A model generated the notes under the pieces. That model did no database searches and was not told where the DNA came from. It saw only the letters and a list, made by a program, of their open reading frames with translations. A program made the position numbers and the translations under genes. A stretch of DNA of 41,110 nt, from positions 1 through 41,110 of the forward strand of contig JBBQNJ010000044.1 in NCBI GenBank assembly GCA_038329845.1, written 5' to 3'. Below, piece after piece: positions 33,546 through 41,103 of the stretch (within the stretch, counting starts at the first letter, position 1; every line of letters begins with the position of its first letter). The stretch comes from JBBQNJ01 sp038329845 (GTDB taxonomy: Bacteria; Planctomycetota; Phycisphaerae; Tepidisphaerales; Tepidisphaeraceae).

Positions 33546-33561
33546 TGGCATGGCCCTGGCC
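33546..33561 (+). promoter_or_regulatory. Weak sigma-54-like promoter candidate for flagellin
   Basis: TGGCATG and TGGCC are spaced so that the GG (33547-33548) and GC (33559-33560) are ten bases apart, as required for sigma-54. The -12 element deviates from the consensus. No better promoter is evident before the flagellin gene. Confidence 0.3.
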
Positions 33562-33681
33562 GATCCAGCGAAAGCCTTTTCGCAAAGGGAAGATCAAGGG
33601 CGCCGACGCGTGGAGCGCCTCCGACGGATTCGGAGCTATCAGCGCAAATCAGACGCGGCGCGGGTCTGTTAAACGTCAAGA

Positions 33682-33704
33682 AAGAGCCAACTGCGCTCTT
33701 GGAG
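33682..33704 (+). promoter_or_regulatory. Hairpin abutting the flagellin ribosome binding site
   Basis: AAGAGC (33682-33687) pairs with GCTCTT (33695-33700) around a CAACTGC loop, and GGAG (33701-33704) follows directly, eight bases before the ATG. Such an arrangement could allow control of flagellin translation, but no regulator is identified. Confidence 0.4.
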
Positions 33705-33711
33705 CATTACC

Positions 33712-35118
33712 ATGAGTCGGATCAACACCAACGTCAGTTCCCTGATCGCCCAGCGCGTTCTCAACCGCAACAACAACTCACTCAACAAGAGCTTGGAGCG
33801 TTTGAGCACGGGTTTGAAGATCAACACCGGTGCGGATAATCCCGCCGGCCTGATCGCCAGCGAAAATCTCCGAGCTGAAAAGGCCGGGATCACCACCGCG
33901 ATCGACAATGCCGAGCGCGCCACCAACATCATCGGAACCGCCGAGGGTGGTTTGAGCGAGGTAAGCAACCTGCTGACCGAGCTGCAAGGCCTGGTTGGAC
34001 AGGCCGCCAACACCGGCGGGCTGAGCCAGGAAGAAGTCGATGCCAACCAGCTTCAGGTCGATTCGATCCTCAATACCGTCAACCGCATTGCCGGCTCGAC
34101 GGCGTTCCAAGGCAAGAAACTGCTCAACGGCAACTACGCCTACACGACCAGCGGCGTTAGCGCCGGGTCGATCTCGAACGCCCAGATCAACGCCGCCCGC
34201 ATCACCGATGGCGCCGCGACCAACGTCGTGGTGGCCGTCACCCAGTCGGCCCAGACCGCGAGCCTCGGCTATGCCGGCGGTACTCTGGGCGCGGCCAATG
34301 CCGTGACCGTCGAAGTCGCGGGCAACGCCGGGACCGAGCAGCTCAGCTTCGCTGGCGGAACCACCGTCGCGGGGATGGTCACGGCGATCAACGCCGTGAA
34401 AGACGCCACCGGCGTGAGCGCCTCGACCAGCGGCACAGCGCTGAAGCTGAACTCGAGTGCCTTCGGGTCCGAGCAGTACGTGAGCCTCAAGACCATCAGC
34501 GGCACGTTCGTCCCCACCGCCTCGAGCGACTACGGGCGCGACGCGGCGGTGACCGTCAACGGATCGCAGGCCCAGGCCTCGGGGCTGAACGTCAGCTTCC
34601 GCTCGGGCAACCTGGACTTGGAACTGGACCTTGCCAGCACCGTGAACACCAACTCCGGCTCGACCAGCTTCTATGTCACCGGCGGCGGGGCAACTTTCTC
34701 GCTGGGATCGAAGGTGACCGAAACCGACAAGGCGTCGGTGGGCATTCAGTCGGTCTCGACCGGCAGCTTGGGCAATGCCACCCAGGGATTCCTCAGCTCG
34801 CTGCAATCCGGTTCGACCAACAGCCTCTCCAGCGGCAACCTGGTCGGGGCTCAGAAGATCGTCGATCAGGCGATCAAGCAGGTCAGCCAGCTTCGCGGAC
34901 GACTGGGCGCGTTCCAGAAGTTCACGCTCAGCTCGACGATCAACAGCCTGGGCGTGGCGTTCGAGAACGCCTCGGCCGCCGAGAGCGCCATCCGCGACAC
35001 CGACTTCGCCGCGGAGACCGCTTCCCTCACGCGAAGTCAGATTTTGTCCCAGGCCGCGACCACCGTGCTGGCCCAGGCCAATGCCAGCCCGCAGTCGGCG
35101 CTGGCGCTGCTGCGGTAA
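33712..35118 (+). CDS. fliC: Flagellin
   Basis: This 468-residue protein has the conserved flagellin N-terminus (MSRINTNVSSLIAQRVLNRNNNSLNKSLERLSTGLKIN) and C-terminus (RGRLGAFQKFTLSSTINSLGVAFENASAAESAIRDTDFAAETASLTRSQIL, ending ALALLR). The middle, about residues 150-370, is Ser/Thr/Gly-rich and variable, as is usual for the exposed part of the filament. There is no signal peptide; export uses the flagellar type III system. The gene stands alone and ends at a strong terminator, so it is probably monocistronic. The leader carries a hairpin next to the ribosome site. Confidence 0.96.
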   Translation: MSRINTNVSSLIAQRVLNRNNNSLNKSLERLSTGLKINTGADNPAGLIASENLRAEKAGITTAIDNAERATNIIGTAEGGLSEVSNLLTELQGLVGQAANTGGLSQEEVDANQLQVDSILNTVNRIAGSTAFQGKKLLNGNYAYTTSGVSAGSISNAQINAARITDGAATNVVVAVTQSAQTASLGYAGGTLGAANAVTVEVAGNAGTEQLSFAGGTTVAGMVTAINAVKDATGVSASTSGTALKLNSSAFGSEQYVSLKTISGTFVPTASSDYGRDAAVTVNGSQAQASGLNVSFRSGNLDLELDLASTVNTNSGSTSFYVTGGGATFSLGSKVTETDKASVGIQSVSTGSLGNATQGFLSSLQSGSTNSLSSGNLVGAQKIVDQAIKQVSQLRGRLGAFQKFTLSSTINSLGVAFENASAAESAIRDTDFAAETASLTRSQILSQAATTVLAQANASPQSALALLR

Positions 35119-35158
35119 TCCCGCGGCATCGAACAAGCCTTGAGTTACTTTGAGAGCG

Positions 35159-35199
35159 CCCAGGCCCCGGAGTCATTATCCGGTGCCTGGGATTTTTTT
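35159..35199 (+). terminator. Rho-independent terminator of the flagellin gene
   Basis: CCCAGGC-CCCGGA and TCCGG-TGCCTGGG form a long stem closing on a GTCATTA loop, followed by seven T residues at 35193-35199. Confidence 0.93.
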
Positions 35200-35223
35200 G
35201 TGGCCTGCGGATCCGTCGCCGGT

Positions 35224-35799
35224 TTATCGACCGTACCCGTCATAGCCGCGGTAGCCGGTGGATACGCCCGAGTAGCCGGAGTATCCCCCGTACGTGCGGT
35301 ATCCCAAGCGGTCGCTCCCCCCGGCTTGGGACTGAAGCACCCGGGCGGCGCCGCGCGATTGCCCGGCGCCGGCGGCACCGGTCCCGGAACTCCACAACGC
35401 CGGCTGCGTCGCCGAAGCGTGCGTGACCCGAATCGTCGCCCCGGCCGGCGGCACCGGCAGGAAACGCACCCGGTAGACATACGGCGCATCGGCCGCCGTC
35501 GAGTCGGGATTGCTTCGATACGCCGCGGGAATGTAGTCCAGAGGAACCTCCTGATCCGATGAGATCATCACCGCCACATGCCCGTTCAAAATCGATGAAT
35601 CGTGGGGCGTGGCCGTGCCGGAGATGACAACCGCATCGTCGATCTTCTCGACCTTGGGCGTCGAGAAAGTCACGGCGGGCGTCGAGTCGGCTATCACCCG
35701 CACCGACAACGGCGACGAGCGGTTCTTGTCGGCACATCCGACCAGACCCGCAGACAACATCGCCGCGTAACATACGTGGATCAGCATGAATTTGGGCAT
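35224..35799 (-). CDS. Lipoprotein of unknown function
   Basis: This 191-residue protein has a hydrophobic N-terminus with a lipobox ending LVGC (Cys22), so it should be lipidated and attached to a membrane. The mature part is beta-rich, with VVISGTATPHDSSILNGHVAVMISSDQEVPLDYI, and its tail is rich in Gly and Tyr (YGGYSGYSGVSTGYRGYDGY). I do not recognise the family. It is convergent with flagellin, whose terminator lies just past its stop. The Gly/Tyr tail suggests a flexible or structural end. Confidence 0.65.
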   Translation of the reverse strand: MPKFMLIHVCYAAMLSAGLVGCADKNRSSPLSVRVIADSTPAVTFSTPKVEKIDDAVVISGTATPHDSSILNGHVAVMISSDQEVPLDYIPAAYRSNPDSTAADAPYVYRVRFLPVPPAGATIRVTHASATQPALWSSGTGAAGAGQSRGAARVLQSQAGGSDRLGYRTYGGYSGYSGVSTGYRGYDGYGR

Positions 35800-35856
35800 A
35801 GGGTTCCTCGACCCATAGTCTATGGCGGGTTGCCCATCGGGAAAAGCTGGGGTGGT

Positions 35857-35962
35857 TCAGGCGATCAGCCCGAATCGTCCTCGCGGGAACGCGGCAGCCC
35901 CGCGGGGCGAACGAGGACGGCGGGGGGATCAGGCGATCAGCTGGAATCTTCTTCGCGGGAAC
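35857..35962. repeat. Direct repeat of 34 bases upstream of the aminotransferase gene
   Basis: TCAGGCGATCAGCCCGAATC at 35857 and TCAGGCGATCAGCTGGAATC at 35929 begin two copies ending in CGCGGGAAC, 72 bases apart. A T9 tract follows the second copy at about 35971-35979. Confidence 0.75.
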
Positions 35963-36006
35963 CATGCACCTTTTTTTTTCGTTGCCGCGCCGTACCCTTT
36001 GACGCC

Positions 36007-37107
36007 ATGAAGGTTCCGCTGCTTGACTTGCGATCCCAATATGAACCGCTGCGCCAGGAGATTCGCCAGGCGGTCGATCGGGTGTGCGACGCCCAGCAAT
36101 TCATCCTTGGCCCCGCGGTCGAGGCATTTGAGAAAAACCTGGCGATCTATTGCCAAACCCGCCACGCGATCGGCTTGTCCAGCGGAACCGATGCGCTGAT
36201 CTGCGCGTTGATGGCGCTGGGAATCGACGCCGGCGACGAGGTGATCTGTCCGACGTTCACCTTTTTCGCCACCGCCGGCTCCGTCGCCCGCCTCGGCGCC
36301 AAGCCGGTCTTTGTGGACATCGATCCGCAAACATTCAACCTCGATCCGCGCGATATCGAGGCGAAGATCACCGACCGCACCAAGGCGATCATCCCCGTCC
36401 ACCTGTTCGGGCAACTCGCCGCCATGGAAGCGATCAATTCCATCGCCGCCGATGCGGGTCTGGCCGTGATCGAAGACGCCGCCCAGGCGATCGGCGCCCG
36501 GCGCGATGAAAAGATCGCCTGCTCGTGGGGACTGTGCGGATGCCTGAGCTTTTTCCCCAGCAAGAACCTCGGCGGGTTCGGCGATGGCGGGGCGATCTGC
36601 ACCAACGACGATGACTTCGCCCGACGCTGTCGATTGCTGCGCGTCCACGGGACCGAACAAACGTATTTTCACAAAACCGTCGGCGGCAATTTCCGGCTCG
36701 ACGCGCTTCAGGCGGCGGTGTTGGATGTGAAGCTGCGCCACCTCGATTCCTGGCACGACGGCCGTCGCCGCAACGCCGCGATCTACGATCGGCGCTTCGC
36801 CGGGTCAATTCTCGCCGCCCCCGCGATCGATCCGCGCAATTGGAGCATCTACAACCAGTACGTGATCCGAGTCCCCCAGCGCGATCTCGTCAAACAGCGC
36901 GTGGCGGACGCGGGCGTAGGGACGGCGGTGTATTACCCGCTGCCGCTGCATTTGCAGGAGTGTTTCGCATCGCTCGGCCACCGTCGCGGCGACTATCCCC
37001 ATGCCGAACGGGCCTGCGCCGAGGTCTTGGCGTTGCCGATCTACCCGGAGTTGTCCGAATCACAGGTGAACTACGTCGCCGAGCAGGTTTTGCAGGCGGT
37101 GGAATAG
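36007..37107 (+). CDS. DegT/DnrJ/EryC1/StrS family aminotransferase
   Basis: The ATG at 36007 (MKVPLLDLRSQYEPL) fits the family start and gives 366 residues. It has the PLP-enzyme pattern of sugar aminotransferases. GLSSGTDALICALMAL binds the cofactor phosphate, PTFTFFATAGSVARLGAKPVFVDID follows, and EDAAQAIGA supplies the Asp for the pyridine nitrogen. FFPSKNLGGFGDGG carries the Schiff-base lysine and GGNFRLDALQAAVL the dimer contacts. It transfers an amino group to a nucleotide-linked keto sugar for surface polysaccharides or antibiotics. The acceptor is unknown, as no sugar-nucleotide genes are adjacent. Confidence 0.93.
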   Translation: MKVPLLDLRSQYEPLRQEIRQAVDRVCDAQQFILGPAVEAFEKNLAIYCQTRHAIGLSSGTDALICALMALGIDAGDEVICPTFTFFATAGSVARLGAKPVFVDIDPQTFNLDPRDIEAKITDRTKAIIPVHLFGQLAAMEAINSIAADAGLAVIEDAAQAIGARRDEKIACSWGLCGCLSFFPSKNLGGFGDGGAICTNDDDFARRCRLLRVHGTEQTYFHKTVGGNFRLDALQAAVLDVKLRHLDSWHDGRRRNAAIYDRRFAGSILAAPAIDPRNWSIYNQYVIRVPQRDLVKQRVADAGVGTAVYYPLPLHLQECFASLGHRRGDYPHAERACAEVLALPIYPELSESQVNYVAEQVLQAVE

Positions 37108-37138
37108 GCCTGGCGTGCCGGGTGAGCGGAGCAGTCTC

Positions 37139-38002
37139 ATGTCGGATATCAAGCTGATCAGATCGGTCCCCTCAATCCCCCCGCGTCCGGTGGACGGGCA
37201 CAAGGGGCTGTTCGGGCGCGTGCTGGTGGTGGGAGGAAGGCCGGGGATGATCGGCGCGCCGGCATTCGCCGCCGGCGCGGCACTGCGCAGCGGCGCGGGC
37301 CTGGTCGAGGTGGCCGTCCCCGCGGCGATCCTCAATGCCGTCCAGGGCATCTATCCCGAGTCGATCGGCATCGGGCTGGCTGACGGCGGCGGTGAACAGA
37401 AGTTGCTGGCCGCGGCGAAAAAGGCGGACGCGATCATCGTCGGACCGGGCCTGGGCGATTCGCCCCGGGCTTGGGCGCGGGTCAAGGCGCTGATTCAGTT
37501 GGATTCGCCGATGGTCGTGGACGCCGATGCCCTGAACCTGCTCGCTCGCCAGCGCCGGTGGCCGAAAACTTTCCGCGCCCGCGCCGTGCTCACGCCCCAT
37601 CCTGGCGAGATGCGCCGGCTCATGCGGCTTCTGGACGATCCGGGGACCGAAGAAGTTCCCACCGACGATGCCGGACGTTGCGACCTCGCCGCCCGCGCCG
37701 CCCGGAAGTTCGGGCAGATCATCGTCCTCAAGGGGCATCGCACCGTCATCACCGATGGCCGTCGTGCCCACGTGAACCAGACCGGCGATTCCACCTTGTC
37801 CAAGGCCGGCGCCGGCGACGTGCTGTGCGGAATCATCGCCTGCCTGCTGGCCCAGCGGATGAACCCGTTCGATGCCGCCGTGCTGGGCGTGAACCTGCAC
37901 GGCCGGGCGGGAGAAATCGCCGGCGAAACCTTCACCCAACGCAGCGCCCTGGCCCGCGACGTGGTGGATTGCATTGCCGATGTCTTCATGGACGTGGAAT
38001 AA
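37139..38002 (+). CDS. nnrD: ADP-dependent NAD(P)H-hydrate dehydratase (NnrD)
   Basis: The ATG at 37139 (MSDIKLIRSVPSIPPRP) has GGAG about ten bases upstream and gives 287 residues. The fold is the ribokinase-like NnrD domain. GRVLVVGGRPGMIGAPAFAAGAALRSGAGLV, AIIVGPGLG, VVDADALNLL, LTPHPGEM and the ADP-site motif VNQTGDSTLSKAGAGDVLCGI appear in order. The enzyme repairs hydrated NAD(P)H. The epimerase domain (NnrE) fused to it in many bacteria is absent here, so that activity must be elsewhere. It follows the aminotransferase after 31 bases and is likely co-transcribed. Confidence 0.93.
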   Translation: MSDIKLIRSVPSIPPRPVDGHKGLFGRVLVVGGRPGMIGAPAFAAGAALRSGAGLVEVAVPAAILNAVQGIYPESIGIGLADGGGEQKLLAAAKKADAIIVGPGLGDSPRAWARVKALIQLDSPMVVDADALNLLARQRRWPKTFRARAVLTPHPGEMRRLMRLLDDPGTEEVPTDDAGRCDLAARAARKFGQIIVLKGHRTVITDGRRAHVNQTGDSTLSKAGAGDVLCGIIACLLAQRMNPFDAAVLGVNLHGRAGEIAGETFTQRSALARDVVDCIADVFMDVE

Positions 38003-38094
38003 TGCTGGAGATTTCCTGGCGGTCTTGCCGATGGATTAGCTGTTATCGAAATCAGCCGAATCGACGGGCCCCCTGATGAGGGCGACCGCGAAGT

Positions 38095-38124
38095 TTGACA
38101 CGATTTTGGACGTTCGGATACGAT
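38095..38124 (+). promoter_or_regulatory. Strong sigma-70 promoter of a candidate small RNA
   Basis: A perfect TTGACA (38095-38100) and TACGAT (38119-38124) are 18 bases apart. No frame follows within 300 bases. Confidence 0.65.
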
Positions 38125-38130
38125 CGGCTG

Positions 38131-38214
38131 ATTCAACCATAAAGGCTCGCGCCTCTGGCGCATTTTCTCCCCTCCGGAAGACAGCGTGCGTAACTGCCGC
38201 TGTCTTCTTTTTTT
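38131..38214 (+). ncRNA. Candidate small RNA of about 84 nt with intrinsic terminator
   Basis: The transcript predicted from the promoter at 38095-38124 would start near 38131 and end at a rho-independent terminator. It would have a hairpin GCGCC-TCT-GGCGC at 38149-38161. A single-stranded C-rich stretch follows (ATTTTCTCCCCTCC, 38162-38175) that is complementary to ribosome binding sites. The terminator hairpin at 38177-38214 closes the RNA. This resembles the layout of many trans-acting small RNAs. The alternatives are an attenuator or leader for the DUF421 gene, or a simple terminator of nnrD read-through. No family is recognised. Confidence 0.6.
38177..38214 (+). terminator. Rho-independent terminator with ten-base stem
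   Basis: GAAGACAGCG (38177-38186) pairs perfectly with CGCTGTCTTC (38198-38207) across the loop TGCGTAACTGC, and seven T residues follow. Confidence 0.93.
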
Positions 38215-38274
38215 CGCTCATGCGAGCGGCCGTCACGTTGCAGGCCAGTGACGAACGCATTGTCCTACGGGAGG

Positions 38275-38424
38275 CGCCCGCGGGCGAACGACGCCTTGAG
38301 GAGTGTGACATGGCGTTGGTTCTGAAAACTGCGGGATGCCCCTGCGGGCGAATGATGCCCATCGTCGCCCCAGGTCAGCGGCACCGGCGGCACCTGCCGG
38401 AGACGCCCGCGGGCGAACGACGCC
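38275..38424. repeat. Three dispersed copies of a 21-base palindromic-core repeat
   Basis: Exact copies starting CGCCCGCGGGCGAACG are at 38275-38295 and 38404-38424. A degenerate copy (TGCCCCTGCGGGCGAATG) is at 38337-38359. The GCCCGCGGGC core is itself a palindrome. The repeats lie between the small-RNA candidate and the DUF421 gene. Confidence 0.85.
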
Positions 38425-38489
38425 GTCTTAAGATTGCGCAACCACTTTGGGCGCTGTCGAACTCCCCGGCTTGCGGGTAAACTGGCGGG

Positions 38490-39056
38490 ATGTTCTTTTC
38501 ATCATGGGAAAGACTCTTGCACGTGACGGTGGCGACGATACTCGCGTACGCGGCGCTGGTGGGGTTCCTGCGGATTTCCGGAAAACGGACGCTGTCCAAA
38601 CTCAATGCCTTTGACTTCGTGGTGACCGTGGCGTTGGGTTCGATGCTGGCAACGATCATCCTTTCCCAGGAAGTCTACTTGCTGGAAGGCCTCGTCGGCT
38701 TTGCATTGATCATCGGATTGTAGTTTGTGGTGACGTGGCTTTCGGTGCGGTTTGCGTGGGTCAACCGGATCGTCAAGAGCGAGCTGACGCTGCTATGCTA
38801 CCGAGGCCAGATGCTGCGGCAGGCAATGAAACGCGAGCGAACGCCCCCCGATGAGATCATGGAAGCGGTGCGCCGCCAGGGACTGGGATCCCTCACCGAC
38901 GTCGAGGCGGTCGTGCTCGAGTCCGGTGCCACGCTCACGGTCATCCGCCATTCCCCGGGCCAAACCCACTCGATCCTCGATAACGTCAGCCGTGTCCCCG
39001 GCGACGCCGAAATCCCTTCGCCCCACGACCCCGACGTAAAACATTCTCCGCACTGA
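38490..39056 (+). pseudogene. DUF421 (YetF/YcaP-like) membrane protein gene split by an in-frame TAG
   Basis: The frame starts MFFSSWERLLHVTVATILAYAALVGFLRISGKRTLSKLNAFDFVVTVALGS, the two membrane helices and the conserved GKRTL segment of DUF421. It meets TAG at codon 78 (38721-38723). The same frame continues without a gap, FVVTWLSVRFAWVNRIVKSELTLLCYRGQMLRQAMKRERTPPDEIMEAVRRQG, which is the DUF421 cytoplasmic domain. A CAG-to-TAG change (Gln) would explain it, as the family has LQ at this point. GTG at 38727 could restart translation and give a separate C-terminal piece. The function of the family is unclear. Confidence 0.8.
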
Positions 39057-39251
39057 CAGATTAACCGCGCGCAGGCCATGTTGAGACAAGCCGCTTGGAA
39101 AAAACCGGGATATCCCGCAGGTTCCGAGCCATTCTGGATGTCTTACCGAAGGCCGCGAGCGGTAGAACCGCATATTCTGTTCTCACCCCAGTCCGCATCG
39201 CGGTTGATTTTATCGCGGGTGAATCGCTGATTCTGTCCGACGGAACGCGAG

Positions 39252-40757
39252 CTATTTACGTCGATCCAGCAAGCGATACTGAACCGCCTCGGCCACGTGG
39301 TGATCCTGGATGGCCTCGGAGCCTTCCAAGTCGGCGATCGTGCGGGCGACGCGCCGAACCTTGTCGAACGCACGCGCGCTCAGGCCCAGTTCATCCATCG
39401 CCTGCTTCATCAACAGCAGGCACGAATCGCTCAGGTCGCAGTGCGCCTTGAGTTGCTTGGAGTTCATATTCGCGTTGGTGACCGCCGAGTCGCCAAAGCG
39501 CGCCCGCTGAGCGTCGCGGGCCCGGGTCACCTGTTGCCGCATCGTCTGGCTGTCGGTGCCCACGCGCCGGCTGGTCAGTTCCCGATACGGAACGGCGGGC
39601 ACCTCAACGTGGATGTCGATGCGGTCCAGTAAGGGACCGGACAGGCGCGACAGATACTTTTCGCGAGCCTTGGGGTCATCGCCGGCGTAGCCGCTGGGCG
39701 TGGGGTTCATCGCCGCGACCAGCATGAACTGGGCGGGAAACTTGATCGACCCGTGGACCCGCGCGATGGTGACGTCGCCGCCCTCGAGCGGCTGGCGAAG
39801 CATCTCCAGCACATAGCGTTGGAACTCGGGCAGTTCGTCGAGAAAAAGAATGCCGTGGTGGGCCAGCGAAACTTCGCCCGGGCGCGGAATCGTCCCGCCG
39901 CCGATCAGCGATTGGGCGGTGGCCGAATGGTGCGGCGTGCGGACCGGTCGCTGATCCATCAGCGCGATGCCATCGGGCAACAGCCCCATCGCCGAATAGA
40001 TACGCGTGGTTTCCAGCGATTCGCCGCGCGACAGCGGAGGGAGAATCCCCGGCATGCGCTGGGCGAGCATTGTTTTCCCGGTTCCCGGCGGGCCGACCAT
40101 CAGCAGATTGTGCTGGGCGCTGCACGCGATGGTGATGGCGCGCTTCACGGCCTCCTGCCCGCGGACATCGGAAAAATCCAGGTGGGGATTGACCTTCGAG
40201 GCCTCGTAGGTTTCGCCGTCGAGTTGATACGGCTCGATCTCGAGCTGTTCGTTGAGAAACGCCACGGCCTGCGTGAGCGACGAGACCGCATGCACGTCGA
40301 TCCCCTCGACCACCGCCGCCTCCCGCCCGTTTTCAGCCGGGAGAATCACCCCGCGCATCTGCTTCTGCCTCGCCAGCAGCGCCAGCGAAAGCGCCCCCTT
40401 GATCTTGCGAACCCGCCCGTCCAGGGCCAGTTCCCCTGCGATCAGATAGTCGCGGTGACGGTCGTTCTGGATGAAGTTGGTCCCTCGCAGCACGCCGATC
40501 GCCATGGGCAAATCGAGGCTGGGGGCCTCTTTCTTCACATCCGCCGGGGCCAAGTTGACCATCACCGGATTCTGCGGGAAGGCGTAGCCGGAGTTGATCA
40601 CGGCGCGGTGAACGCGCTCGATCGACTCCTTCACCGCCGCCTGCGGCAGCCCGGTGACCAGAGTCTTGCTCAGCCCGCGCTGCGAGACGTCCACCTCCAC
40701 TTCGCAGAGGATCGCGTCGATGCCGATCAGCACAAACGAATGAACGCGTGCGAGCAC
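39252..40757 (-). CDS. comM: YifB/ComM-type Mg-chelatase-like AAA+ ATPase
   Basis: I chose the GTG at 40757 (MLARVHSFVLIGIDA in translation), since GGAAGGAA lies six bases upstream and the family begins there. The TTG at 40775 adds six residues. The 501-residue protein has the N-terminal ChlI-like fold, Walker A GPPGTGKT at about 222-229, Walker B LFLDELPEF, and the C-terminal Mg-chelatase subunit domain. ComM is a hexameric helicase that helps branch migration during natural transformation, so it also hints at DNA uptake in this organism. It is convergent with the DUF421 gene, across 39057-39251 with nothing recognisable. Confidence 0.95.
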   Translation of the reverse strand: MLARVHSFVLIGIDAILCEVEVDVSQRGLSKTLVTGLPQAAVKESIERVHRAVINSGYAFPQNPVMVNLAPADVKKEAPSLDLPMAIGVLRGTNFIQNDRHRDYLIAGELALDGRVRKIKGALSLALLARQKQMRGVILPAENGREAAVVEGIDVHAVSSLTQAVAFLNEQLEIEPYQLDGETYEASKVNPHLDFSDVRGQEAVKRAITIACSAQHNLLMVGPPGTGKTMLAQRMPGILPPLSRGESLETTRIYSAMGLLPDGIALMDQRPVRTPHHSATAQSLIGGGTIPRPGEVSLAHHGILFLDELPEFQRYVLEMLRQPLEGGDVTIARVHGSIKFPAQFMLVAAMNPTPSGYAGDDPKAREKYLSRLSGPLLDRIDIHVEVPAVPYRELTSRRVGTDSQTMRQQVTRARDAQRARFGDSAVTNANMNSKQLKAHCDLSDSCLLLMKQAMDELGLSARAFDKVRRVARTIADLEGSEAIQDHHVAEAVQYRLLDRRK

Positions 40758-40942
40758 TGTCAGTTCCTTCCGCAATGAGCGATGGCGTCGATTCTACCGC
40801 CTCGCATCGCCAATGCCACGCAATCCCCCCGCGCCCAACACACCCCCCGCCGAGCAACCCTCACCATATCCGCGACAATTCATCGCGCCGGTCGAAAAAG
40901 GCATCCTTCTTTTTGGTCCGGCACCGAGAAGGTGGATGTCCC
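40758..40942. other. Intergenic region between comM and the right-edge insertion sequence
   Basis: No gene is visible. The segment at 40904-40942 (CATCCTTCTTTTTGG, then GGTGGATGTCCC) looks like remnants of the same repeat types that flank the other family A elements. Confidence 0.5.
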
Positions 40943-41008
40943 GAATGCCATTCGGTTAAGCTATAAGCAGCGCTGTTGAAGTATCTTACATTAACTTGCG
41001 CGAAGCAT

Positions 41009-41060
41009 GGCCTCCTGTCATAATGGGGGTGGTTTCTCAGACCCCAACCCACAGGAGGCC
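41009..41060 (+). promoter_or_regulatory. Large hairpin ahead of the first reading frames of the insertion sequence
   Basis: GGCCTCCTGT (41009-41018) pairs with ACAGGAGGCC (41051-41060), and GGGGGT inside pairs with ACCCC. The right arm holds the ACAGGAGG ribosome binding site, so the stem would hide it. Transposase genes are often kept low this way. Confidence 0.6.
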
Positions 41061-41064
41061 AAGG

Positions 41065-41103
41065 ATGGCTATCGTCGCTTCGGTTCTCAAAGATCATGGA
41101 TGA
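41065..41103 (+). CDS. Twelve-codon reading frame at the head of the insertion sequence
   Basis: MAIVASVLKDHG follows the AGGAGG site and stops at TGA 41101-41103. The next ATG at 41096 opens a frame (MDDPL) that leaves the window, overlapping the first by eight bases. The short frame may be a coupling leader, or the overlap may mark a frameshifted transposase start. The protein family cannot be told from five residues. Confidence 0.35.
   Translation: MAIVASVLKDHG

Larger units (their letters stand above)
33270..33711. other. Intergenic region between hslV and flagellin
   Basis: No gene is visible. It holds a sigma-54-like sequence at 33546-33561, a hairpin CTCCGA/TCGGAG at about 33619-33636, and a hairpin next to the flagellin ribosome site. 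The frames here have no family similarity I can recognise. Confidence 0.5.

Noticed and set aside
33670..33698. Sigma-28 type promoter (TAAA, then GCCAACTG) before flagellin
   Set aside because: Spacing is about 12 instead of 15 bases, the -10 part is poor, and it would place the transcript start at the ribosome site.
33778..35136. A 452-codon minus-strand frame over flagellin
   Set aside because: Antisense shadow of flagellin, whose both conserved ends are intact.
39057..39251. Possible small gene between the DUF421 gene and comM
   Set aside because: Frames here have no ribosome site or family similarity, and both flanking genes end at this gap.
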